Shown: positions 25,830-33,387 of the stretch, piece by piece
Layout: each line of letters opens with the position of its first letter
Numbering within the stretch: position 1 is the first letter of the stretch
Assembly: GCA_963699345.1 (NCBI GenBank)
Contig: CAVOTL010000003.1
Span: forward strand, 62,001 to 126,000
Length of the DNA stretch: 64,000 bases
Direction of reading: 5' to 3'
Source: Bog-756 sp963699345
Lineage (GTDB): Bacteria > Actinomycetota > Acidimicrobiia > Acidimicrobiales > RAAP-2
The notes under the pieces: model-generated
Databases searched by the model: none
Told to the model about the DNA's origin: nothing
Seen by the model: only the letters and a program-made list of their open reading frames with translations
Made by a program: the position numbers and the translations under genes

Positions 25830-26930
25830 TCAGCCCTCGTCCAACTGCCGGTAGCGCTTGTCGGCCATGAGGGCGTCGGTCAGCTCGTCGAGGTCGCCCA
25901 TCAGGATGCGGTCCAACTTGTGCAGGGTCAGCTTGATCCGGTGGTCGGTGACCCGGTTCTCCTTGTAGTTGTAGGTCCGGATCTTCTCCGAGCGGCCCCC
26001 GCCCCCGACCTGGCTCCGCCGCTGCTGCGACAGTTCGGCGGCCTGGCGCTCCTGTTCGGCCTGGAGCAGCCGCGACCGCAGCACGATCATGGCCTTGGCC
26101 CGGTTCTGGATCTGGCTCTTCTCGTCCTGCATGGCCACCACGATGCCGGTGGGCAGGTGGGTGATCCGGACCGCCGAATCGGTGGTGTTGACCGACTGTC
26201 CCCCCGGACCCGTCGACCGGTAGACGTCGATCTTCAGGTCGTTGGGGTCGATGTCGACATCCACCTCTTCGGCTTCGGGCAGCACGGCCACGGCCGCCGA
26301 GGAGGTGTGGATCCTTCCCTGGGACTCGGTGACGGGCACCCGCTGGACCCGGTGCGGGCCACCCTCGTGCTCGAGGCGTCGCCAGGCGTCGTCACCCTTC
26401 ACCAGGAAGGTGATCTCGTTGAGCCCGTCGCGCTCGGACGGGCTGGACGACAGGACCTCGACCTTCCAACCCTTGGCCGCCGCATACCGGGTGTACATGT
26501 CGTACAGGTCCTTGGCGAAGAGGTTGGCCTCCTCACCCCCTTCGGCTCCGCGGATCTCCATGATCACGTTCCGGCCGGCGTTCGGGTCGCGCGGGACCAG
26601 CAGCAGGCGGAGCTCCTCCTCCAGTCGAGCCACGTCGGCTTCGGCCTGGGCGACCTCCGCCTGGGCCAGCTCCCGCTCGCCACCGGACGAGTCGGTCACC
26701 ATCTCCCGGGCCGTGTCCAGGTCGGACCGGGCACCCTCCAGCCGGCGGAAGCAGCCGACGACCTCCTCCAGTTCCCGGTGGCGGCGCGACACCTCCCGCA
26801 GACGCTTCGGGTCGGCCGAGAGGCCGGGGTCGTTGAGCTCGGCCAGGACCGACTCGTACTCCTGCTCCAGGTCGACCAGGCGGGACGTCAGGCGGTCGTT
26901 GAGCACGGGGAGAAGGGTAGTGGCACCCAC
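25830..26930 (-). CDS. prfA: Peptide chain release factor 1
   Basis: The product is 366 residues from GTG 26930; GTG 26906 gives 358, closer to the family norm. RF1 reads UAA and UAG and triggers peptide release. The catalytic GGQ is in STGPGGQSVNTTDSAVRITH near residue 240; domain 1 (YESVLAELNDPGLSADPKRLREV) and the EIRGAEGGEEANLFA and RIHTSSAAVAVLPE segments are standard. The anticodon-like PxT motif of RF1 is present as PVT in QRVPVTESQG. It lies between rpmE and prmC. Confidence 0.95.
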   Translation of the reverse strand: MGATTLLPVLNDRLTSRLVDLEQEYESVLAELNDPGLSADPKRLREVSRRHRELEEVVGCFRRLEGARSDLDTAREMVTDSSGGERELAQAEVAQAEADVARLEEELRLLLVPRDPNAGRNVIMEIRGAEGGEEANLFAKDLYDMYTRYAAAKGWKVEVLSSSPSERDGLNEITFLVKGDDAWRRLEHEGGPHRVQRVPVTESQGRIHTSSAAVAVLPEAEEVDVDIDPNDLKIDVYRSTGPGGQSVNTTDSAVRITHLPTGIVVAMQDEKSQIQNRAKAMIVLRSRLLQAEQERQAAELSQQRRSQVGGGGRSEKIRTYNYKENRVTDHRIKLTLHKLDRILMGDLDELTDALMADKRYRQLDEG

Positions 26931-26998
26931 CCGTCACCCCGGTGAGGGGCGGCGGGTGCGGTGCGGACGACGGGCCGGCCCGGGGCCGGCACGGTGGC

Positions 26999-27235
26999 TC
27001 AGCCCTCGGTGGGAGCGGCCGGCTTCTTTTTGCGGCCGCTGGCGGCGTAGCGACGCTGGAAGCGCTCCACGCGACCACCCGAGTCGACCAGCTTCTGCTT
27101 GCCGGTGAAGAAGGGGTGGCACTCGTTGCACAGCTCGAGGTGGATCTCGGACTTGGTCGAGCGGGTGGTGAACGTGTTCCCGCACGAGCAGCGCACGTGG
27201 GCCTCGGCGTAGTCGGGATGGATGTCGGTCTTCAT
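26999..27235 (-). CDS. rpmE: 50S ribosomal protein L31 (zinc-binding type)
   Basis: The product is 78 residues from ATG 27235, with AGGAG at the right spacing. The start KTDIHPDYAEAHVRCSCGNTF and the CNECHPFFTGKQKLVDSGGRVERFQRRY segment identify L31. The cysteines (CSC and CNEC) show the C+ zinc-binding form rather than the zinc-free paralogue. The C-terminal tail GRKKKPAAPTEG is lineage-variable. It is placed between rho and prfA. Confidence 0.96.
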   Translation of the reverse strand: MKTDIHPDYAEAHVRCSCGNTFTTRSTKSEIHLELCNECHPFFTGKQKLVDSGGRVERFQRRYAASGRKKKPAAPTEG

Positions 27236-27287
27236 GGCGATCTCCTGTGGTGGCGTGCCGGGTGGGGACGCCGATTGCAGAGGACAG

Positions 27288-27293
27288 AGTCTA
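27288..27293 (-). promoter_or_regulatory. Possible -10 box for rpmE
   Basis: TAGACT on the minus strand fits TANNNT and lies 53 bases upstream of the rpmE ATG, after the rho hairpin. No convincing -35 is seen 17 bases upstream (GACGAG). Confidence 0.25.
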
Positions 27294-27309
27294 CCGGAAC
27301 CGGCCCTCC

Positions 27310-27361
27310 CCTCGTCCGGCGGCCCGGTGGGACGCCTCGGCGGTGGCCGGTCCGGACGAGG
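27310..27361 (-). terminator. GC-rich hairpin directly after rho
   Basis: CCTCGTCCGG at 27310-27319 pairs perfectly with CCGGACGAGG at 27352-27361. The 32 bases between contain a further CGGCC/GGCCG pairing. It begins at the base following the rho stop on the minus strand. There is no U tract. Confidence 0.5.
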
Positions 27362-29323
27362 TCAGGTGGCCGGGCCCTTGGCGATCTCGGCCAGGAACTC
27401 GTCGTTGCTCTTGGTGGTCCGCACCTTGTCCATCAGGAGTTCGAGGCCGGCGGCCGCGCTCCCCTCGTTGGCCAGGGCGTTCAGCACCCGGCGCAGCTTC
27501 CACACCTGCTGGAGCTGGGACCGGTCGAAGAGCAGCTCCTCGTGCCGGGTCGAGCTGGCGTTGACGTCGATCGACGGGTACAGCCGCCGCTCGGCGAGGC
27601 GCCGGTCGAGGCGGAGCTCCATGTTGCCGGTGCCCTTGAACTCCTCGAAGATCACCTCGTCCATCTTCGACCCGGTCTCCACGAGGGCGGTGGCCAGGAT
27701 GGTCAGCGACCCGCCCTCTTCGATGTTGCGGGCGGCACCGAAGAACTTCTTCGGCGGGTAGAGCGCCCCCGAGTCGACGCCACCGGACATGATCCGGCCG
27801 GTGGCCGGGGCGGCCAGGTTGTAGGCCCTGGCCAGGCGGGTGATGCCGTCGAGGATGATCACGACGTCACGGCCCGCCTCGACGAGGCGCTTGGCCCGTT
27901 CGATGGTGAGCTCGGCGACGGCGGTGTGCTCGTCCGCCGGGCGGTCGAAGGTCGACGCCACGACCTCGCCCTTGACCGACCGCCGCATGTCGGTGACCTC
28001 CTCGGGCCGCTCGTCCACGAGCAGGACCATGAGGTGGACGTCGGGGTTGTTGGCCTCGATGGAATGGGCGATGTGCTTCATCACCGTCGTCTTGCCCGCC
28101 TTCGGGGGCGACACGATGAGACCTCGCTGGCCCTTCCCGATCGGCGACAGGAGGTCGACGATCCGGGCCGTCATGTTCTCCTTCTCGCCCGGCATCTCGA
28201 GGTGCAGCCGCTCGTCGGGGAACAGCGGCGTCAGGTCCTCGAACCGGGGTCGCAGGCGGGCGACCTCGGGGTCCAGGCCCGACACGGTGTCGATCTGGAG
28301 GAGCGCCGGAAACTTCTCGGTGGTACCGGCCGGACGGCAGAAGCCCTCCACGCTGTCCCCCTTGCGGAGGGCGAAGCGACGGGCCTGGCTGATCGAGACG
28401 TAGACGTCCTTGGTCGAGGGGAGGTAGCCCTCGCAACGCAGGAATCCGTAGCCTTCGTCACGCAGGTCGAGCAGCCCGCGGACCGGGATGAGCTCCCCCT
28501 GGTACTGCTGGTCCTGGTTGCCGCCACCCTGCAGGTCACCCTCGGGTCCACCCTGACGGTCACGCCCCCGGCGCCGGCGGTTGGACCGGCGGTTGCCCAG
28601 GTCGTCGTTACCGCCGCCCTGGTTGTTCCGGTTCCCCTGGTTGTTGCCCTGGTTGTTCCGGTTCCCCTGATTGTTGCCCTGGTTGTTCCGGTTCCCCTGG
28701 TTGTTGCCCTGGTTCTGGTTGCGGTTGCGGCCCTGGTTCTGGTTGTTCTGGCCGCCGCCCTGGTTATTCTGGTTGTTCTGACCGCCCTGGCTGTTCGCCG
28801 GGCCGCCACCCTGGTTGTCCTTGCGCCCCTGGTTGCCCCCGCCCTGCTGGCCCCGGGACACCCCCTCGGGAGCGGACGACTCCTCGGCCGTGGCCGATCC
28901 GGACGCGGCACCGTTGCCGGGCAGGTCGTCGAAGTCGTAGTCGAGCTCGGTCGCCACGTCACCGCTGGCGGCGTCGTCGTCCGGTGCGAACGAGAGCTTG
29001 GCCGGGGGCCGGCGGGACGGTGCCGGCGTGGACTCCTCCGGAGCGTCGGCGTGGTCACCGTTGGTGGTCGTCGCCACCTCCGCGTCGGACCCGCCGGAGG
29101 GCTGGGCACCGCGCCCCCGGGGCGCCCGGGGGGTCCGGGCCGCGGGGGCCTCCGACGGGGCGTCGTCGACACCCACACCGGTGGCTTTCAGGATGCCGTC
29201 GATGATGTCGGCCTTCTTGGTGCGGGTGGTGGTCTTCACAGACAGGGCCTGTGCGATCGCATGGAGCTCATCGCGCTCCTTGCTCTCCAACACCGAGCGC
29301 TCGAGCTGCTGTTCGGCAGTCAT
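27362..29323 (-). CDS. rho: Transcription termination factor Rho with Asn/Gln-rich insert
   Basis: The product is 653 residues from ATG 29323, behind GAGGAAG; the frame continues upstream without biological meaning. Rho is the hexameric RNA-dependent ATPase that ends transcription. The order is N-terminal helical domain (ELHAIAQALSVKTTTRTKKADIIDGIL), a long disordered insert (about 50-260), the RNA-binding cold-shock-like domain (LDLRDEGYGFLRCEGYLPSTKDVYVS), Walker A PPKAGKTTVMKHIA near residue 405, VDERPEEVTDMRRSV, and the C-terminal LATALVETGSKMDEVIFEEFKGTGN. The insert is about 90 residues of almost only N, Q, G and R, with a 10-residue unit repeated three times. Actinobacterial Rho often has Arg/Asp-rich inserts; an Asn/Gln-rich one is prion-like in composition. 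Confidence 0.95.
   Translation of the reverse strand: MTAEQQLERSVLESKERDELHAIAQALSVKTTTRTKKADIIDGILKATGVGVDDAPSEAPAARTPRAPRGRGAQPSGGSDAEVATTTNGDHADAPEESTPAPSRRPPAKLSFAPDDDAASGDVATELDYDFDDLPGNGAASGSATAEESSAPEGVSRGQQGGGNQGRKDNQGGGPANSQGGQNNQNNQGGGQNNQNQGRNRNQNQGNNQGNRNNQGNNQGNRNNQGNNQGNRNNQGGGNDDLGNRRSNRRRRGRDRQGGPEGDLQGGGNQDQQYQGELIPVRGLLDLRDEGYGFLRCEGYLPSTKDVYVSISQARRFALRKGDSVEGFCRPAGTTEKFPALLQIDTVSGLDPEVARLRPRFEDLTPLFPDERLHLEMPGEKENMTARIVDLLSPIGKGQRGLIVSPPKAGKTTVMKHIAHSIEANNPDVHLMVLLVDERPEEVTDMRRSVKGEVVASTFDRPADEHTAVAELTIERAKRLVEAGRDVVIILDGITRLARAYNLAAPATGRIMSGGVDSGALYPPKKFFGAARNIEEGGSLTILATALVETGSKMDEVIFEEFKGTGNMELRLDRRLAERRLYPSIDVNASSTRHEELLFDRSQLQQVWKLRRVLNALANEGSAAAGLELLMDKVRTTKSNDEFLAEIAKGPAT
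28621..28710 (-). repeat. Three tandem 30-bp repeats in rho
   Basis: Units at 28621-28650, 28651-28680 and 28681-28710 differ by a single base (G to A at 28670). They encode the ten-residue unit GNNQGNRNNQ in the disordered insert (about residues 205-234), and degenerate copies extend to about 28790. Repeat number could vary between strains by slippage. Confidence 0.85.
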
Positions 29324-29529
29324 CGGCTTCCTCGTTTCAGCATGTCCTCGTTGGCAGGTGGGAGGGATCCCACAGGCCAGGGAAATAAGGGGGTGGGGAG
29401 GTGGGTCACCCGGGACGGATCCCGGGGGCAACTCCCCCCGACGCCGGGCACGGGCTGGTCGAGTGACTCGAACCAGGAGGTCCCGCCCGCAGGCCCGGAC
29501 GGGCCGATTGCGGAAGCGAAGGTGCCACC

Positions 29530-29559
29530 ACCATACAGGTTCCCCGCCGACAGCGGCAA
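29530..29559 (-). promoter_or_regulatory. Candidate rho promoter and long 5' leader
   Basis: On the minus strand TTGCCG (29554-29559), an 18-base spacer and TATGGT (29530-29535) form a plausible promoter. The leader would be about 200 bases. It contains a perfect 7-bp inverted repeat CCCGGGA/TCCCGGG at 29409-29426. Long rho leaders are common because Rho regulates its own termination. Confidence 0.4.
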
Positions 29560-29563
29560 CATC

Positions 29564-29579
29564 CCCCGGCCGGCCGGGG
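29564..29579. terminator. 16-bp GC palindrome after thrC
   Basis: The perfect palindrome CCCCGGCCGGCCGGGG lies ten bases downstream of the thrC stop (minus strand) and just upstream of the candidate rho promoter. It may end the argS-lysA-hom-thrC transcript; no U tract follows. Confidence 0.35.
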
Positions 29580-29589
29580 ACCCGACGGC

Positions 29590-30660
29590 TCAGAGCGAGA
29601 GCTCGTCGAGTACGGCGGCCAGGTCGGCGTCGACGACCGTCGGCACGCTGATCTGGCTGATGGCGATGTCGGGGTCCTTCAGCCCGTGGCCGGTCAGGAC
29701 GCACACCACGGTCGACGCCGCACCCACGCCGTCGGGAAGACCGTGGGTGAGGATCCCGGCGACCGATGCCGCGGAGGCCGGTTCGCAGAACACCGATTCC
29801 TCGGTCGCCAGGAACCGGTAGGCCTCGAGGATCTGGTCGTCGGTCACCGCGGCGATGCCGCCGCCCGACTCCGACGCCGCGGAGGTCGCCCCGTACCAGC
29901 TGGCCGGATTGCCGATCCGGATGGCCGTGGCCACGGTGTCGGGGTGCTCGATCGGGTGCCCCTCCACGATGGGAGCCGCCCCGGCGGCCTGGAAGCCCAG
30001 CATCCGGGGCAGCCGGGTCGAACGGCCGGCCGCCTTGAACTCCAGGTACCCCTTCCAGTACGCGGTGATGTTGCCGGCGTTGCCGACCGGGATGCAGTGC
30101 ACCTCGGGGGCGTCGCCCAGCTGGTCGACGATCTCGAACGCCCCCGACTTCTGGCCCTCGATGCGGTAGGGATTGACCGAGTTGACGACGGTCACCGGGG
30201 CCTTGTCCCCGAGCTCGCGGACGATCTCGAGGGCCTGGTCGAAGTTGCCCCGCAACTGGAGCACCTTCGCTCCGTGGATGAGCGCCTGGGCCAACTTGCC
30301 CAGGGCGATGTGGCCTTCGGGGATGAGCACCGCGCAGGTCAGCCCGGCCCGGGCGCTGAACGCGGCGGCCGACGCCGACGTGTTGCCGGTCGAGGCGCAC
30401 ACCACGGCCCGCGCCCCTTCCTCGACGGCCTTGGAGATGGCCATGGTCATGCCCCGGTCCTTGAACGAACCGGTCGGATTGGCGCCCTCGATCTTGAGCA
30501 TCACCCGGGCCCCCACCCGTTCGGACAGGCGGGGCGCCTCGAGCAGCGGGGTCCCGCCCTCGAGGAGGGACACCACTGGCGTGGCGTCCGACACGGGAAG
30601 GAACTCGCGGTACTCCTCGATCACCCCGCGCCAGCCGAGTGCCCGCTGGGCGGCGCTCAC
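29590..30660 (-). CDS. thrC: Threonine synthase
   Basis: The product is 356 residues from GTG 30660, overlapping the hom stop (GTGA). ThrC converts O-phosphohomoserine to threonine with PLP. The PLP lysine is K67 in NPTGSFKDRG; other landmarks are CASTGNTSASAAAF, VNSVNPYRIEGQKS and the glycine loop VGNAGNITAYWKGY. This is the short, class II-like bacterial form. It follows hom, as in most Actinobacteria. The usual next gene thrB (homoserine kinase) is absent from this window. Confidence 0.95.
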   Translation of the reverse strand: MSAAQRALGWRGVIEEYREFLPVSDATPVVSLLEGGTPLLEAPRLSERVGARVMLKIEGANPTGSFKDRGMTMAISKAVEEGARAVVCASTGNTSASAAAFSARAGLTCAVLIPEGHIALGKLAQALIHGAKVLQLRGNFDQALEIVRELGDKAPVTVVNSVNPYRIEGQKSGAFEIVDQLGDAPEVHCIPVGNAGNITAYWKGYLEFKAAGRSTRLPRMLGFQAAGAAPIVEGHPIEHPDTVATAIRIGNPASWYGATSAASESGGGIAAVTDDQILEAYRFLATEESVFCEPASAASVAGILTHGLPDGVGAASTVVCVLTGHGLKDPDIAISQISVPTVVDADLAAVLDELSL

Positions 30661-31977
30661 GACGCCCCCACGATCCGCATGACGCCTCCGATCCGCTCCA
30701 CCACGTCGAGTCCTCCCAGGTCCGTCAATGTGGCCCGGAGGTCGCCCTCGCGGGCCAGGTGGGTGACGAACACGAGGCGTGCCGCGGTGCCGCCGTCCGA
30801 CTGGCCGCCCTCCTGCTCCACCGAGCGGATCGACACCCCGTGGGCACCGAAGGCGGTGGTGACCGCCCCGAGGACACCGGGTCGGTCGGCGACGTCGAGG
30901 CTCACGTAGAAGCCGGCCCGGAGATCGGCCTCCGGCACGAGGTGCGCGGGCTGGCGGTCGGGGGCCGGGGCCGTGGTCCCGGCCAGGAGGTTGCGCGACG
31001 CGTCGATCAGGTCACCCACCACCGCACTGGCCGTGGGAAGGCCCCCGGCGCCCTGCCCGTAGAGCATGAGTTCGCCGGCCGCCTCGCCCTCGATGAAGAC
31101 GGCGTTGAAGGCGTCCCGCACGCCGGCCAGCGGGTGCGAGCCGGGCACCAGGGCCGGGTGGACACGGACCGACAGGCCATCGACGCCGTCGCGCTCGACG
31201 ATGGCGAGCAGCTTGATGACGTAACCGGCCCGGTCGGCGAAGTCGACGTCGTCGGCCCCGATCCCGGTGATGCCCTCGCGGCAGGACGGCGTCGTCGGAC
31301 ACGTCGTACCCGAAGGCCACCCCGGCGAGGATGGCCGCCTTGGCCGCCGCGTCGTACCCCTCGACATCGGCCGTCGGGTCCCGTTCGGCGAGGCCCAGCT
31401 CCTGGGCCTCGGCCAGCACCGACGCGTAGTCGGCGCCCTGCTCCCCCATCCTGGTGAGGATGAAGTTGGTCGTCCCGTTCACGATCCCCATGACCCGGTG
31501 GATGCGCTCACCGGTGAGCGACTCCCGCAGGGCCCGGACGAGCGGGATGGCCCCGGCCACGGCGGCTTCGTAGAGCAGGTCGACGCCGCGCTCACGGGCG
31601 AGGGTCCGCAGCGCCACGCCCTCGGGCGACGCCAGCAGCGCCTTGTTGGCGGTGACCACCGGTTTCCCGGCGTCGAGGGCGGAGCGCACCAGGGCGCCGG
31701 CGGGTTGGAGACCGCCGATGAGCTCGACCACCACGTCGACCGACGGGTCGGCCACCAGACCGGCGGCGTCGGCGGTCAGCAGGCCACGGGGGACGTGATC
31801 GCCCCGCGGGGCGTCGATGTCACCGACGGCGATACCCGCGACGACCAGTCGGGCACCGGACTGCACGGCCAGGGCGTCGGCCCGGTCCTGGAGGATCCCC
31901 ACCAGGGCACTGCCGACATTGCCGCAGCCGAGGACGGCGACACGCAGGGTCCGCTCTGCCTGGGGCGCCGAGGTCAC
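30657..31977 (-). pseudogene. hom: Homoserine dehydrogenase, reading frame broken by a one-base insertion
   Basis: The gene starts at GTG 31977 and ends at 30657 but needs two frames. The first part (about 230 residues) has VAVLGCGNVGSALVGIL, VVELIGGLQPAG, ANKALLASPEG, GIVNGTTNFILTRM and DPTADVEGYDAAAKAAILA, and should continue DDAV-x-REGITGI. Instead the frame reads DDAVLPRGHH. Dropping one of the two C's (minus strand) at 31284-31285 restores DDAVCREGITGIGADDVDFADRAGY in the other frame, which runs through the catalytic domain and a C-terminal ACT domain (YVSLDVADRPGVLGAVTTAF) to the stop. All domains are otherwise intact and the neighbours lysA and thrC are whole, so a sequencing or assembly error is as likely as a true null. 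The intact protein would be about 440 residues. Confidence 0.88.
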
Positions 31978-32048
31978 CCGGTCACGCTACCCCTTCGCGA
32001 CGGTGCCTCTCGAACGTCGGGGACGTTCGACCGGCCCGTCGCCGCGGC

Positions 32049-33386
32049 TCACGCGTCGAGGCGGACGAGGTCGTCCAGCGTCTCCCGGCGGACCACGGTC
32101 CGGGCCGTCCCACCGGCCACGAACAGCACCGCGGGCCGCGGGACCTTGTTGTAGTTCGAGGCCATCGAGTGGCCGTAGGCACCGGTCACCGGGGTACAGA
32201 GGACGTCGTCGACCGCCAGGTCGTCGGGCACGAATCCCTCGGACACGACGACGTCACCCGTCTCGCAGTGCTTGCCCACCAGGCGGATGGGGAGGGGCCG
32301 GGGGGCGTCCGTCTCCCGGGGGAGGAACGCCTCGTACCCGCTGCCGTAGAGCACCGGTCGGGGATTGTCGCTCATGCCGCCGTCGACCGACACGTACGTC
32401 CGGTGTCCGGGGACGTCCTTGATGGTCCCGACCCGGTACAGGGTGACCCCGGCGGCGGCCACGATCGAACGGCCGGGCTCGGCGGTCACCCGGACGGCGT
32501 CGGGGATGCCGGCCTGATGACAGGCCCGCCGGACCGCATTCGCCCACTGGGTCATCGGCGGGGCCTCCTCACCGTTCACGTAGGCGACACCGAGACCACC
32601 GCCGACAACGAGTTCGGGCAGGCCGAGCGGGGCGAAGAACTCGGCCAGGATCCCCACGGCCTGGGTGAAGGGTTCGAGGGCGAAGACCTGGCTGCCCAGA
32701 TGGGCGTGGATGCCGACGAACTCGACGGTCCCGCAGGCGTCCAGCGCCGCCAGTCGCTCGACGGCCCGGGCGGCCCCGCCCGAGGCCAGTCCGAACCCGA
32801 ACTTGGAGTCCTCCTGTCCGGTGCGCACGAATTCGTGGGTGTGGACCTCGACCCCGGGGGTGATCCGGGCCAGCACCTTCGGCCGCCACCGGACCATCGG
32901 TTCGGCCTCGTTCGGACCCCCCGTCAGCTGCGGAGGGTCGGCCACCAGGGCCTCGAGGCGGTCGATCTCGTCGAACGAGTCCACGATGATCCGTCCCACC
33001 CCGACGGACAGGGCGGCGGCCAGTTCCTCGGAGGACTTGTTGTTCCCGTGGAGCACGAGGCGGTCGGCCGGGACGCCGGCGGTCAGGGCGACGTGCAGCT
33101 CACCGCCGGTCGAGACGTCGAGACACATCCCCTCTTCATGGGCCAGGCGGGCCATGGCCACACACAGGAAGGCCTTGGTGGCGTAGGCCACCCCGTCGCC
33201 CCACGCCTCGACCGCCTCCCGGCAGGCGGCGCGCAGGTGGTCCTCGTCGTAGACGAACAGCGGCGTGCCGTGGGCAGCGACGAGGTCGAGTACGTCGCAG
33301 CCGCCGATCGACAGTCGGCCGTCGGCTCCGACGGACGACGTCGCGGGCAACAGCGACCGGTCGACCGGCCCGGTCGGGACCGGCAC
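32049..33386 (-). CDS. lysA: Diaminopimelate decarboxylase
   Basis: The product is 445 residues from GTG 33386, just after the argS stop. It makes lysine from meso-diaminopimelate with PLP. The fold-type III barrel has the PLP lysine K71 in VAYATKAFLC, HGNNKSSEELAAAL, GIHAHLGSQV, GGGLGVAYV and EPGRSIVAAAG, and the C-terminal domain has GKHCETGDVV and AYGHSMASNYNKVPRP with the second-subunit active-site Cys. The argS-lysA-hom order is typical of Actinobacteria. Confidence 0.95.
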   Translation of the reverse strand: MPVPTGPVDRSLLPATSSVGADGRLSIGGCDVLDLVAAHGTPLFVYDEDHLRAACREAVEAWGDGVAYATKAFLCVAMARLAHEEGMCLDVSTGGELHVALTAGVPADRLVLHGNNKSSEELAAALSVGVGRIIVDSFDEIDRLEALVADPPQLTGGPNEAEPMVRWRPKVLARITPGVEVHTHEFVRTGQEDSKFGFGLASGGAARAVERLAALDACGTVEFVGIHAHLGSQVFALEPFTQAVGILAEFFAPLGLPELVVGGGLGVAYVNGEEAPPMTQWANAVRRACHQAGIPDAVRVTAEPGRSIVAAAGVTLYRVGTIKDVPGHRTYVSVDGGMSDNPRPVLYGSGYEAFLPRETDAPRPLPIRLVGKHCETGDVVVSEGFVPDDLAVDDVLCTPVTGAYGHSMASNYNKVPRPAVLFVAGGTARTVVRRETLDDLVRLDA

Positions 33387-33387
33387 G

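Noticed and set aside
26942..29821. 959-codon plus-strand frame antisense to rpmE and rho
   Set aside because: Antisense to two certain genes; the Val/Leu-rich stretch is only the complement of the Asn/Gln repeats in rho.
29324..30400. Upstream extension of the rho frame to 30400
   Set aside because: Overlaps thrC in another frame; ATG 29323 has a proper ribosome binding site and begins the Rho N-terminal domain.
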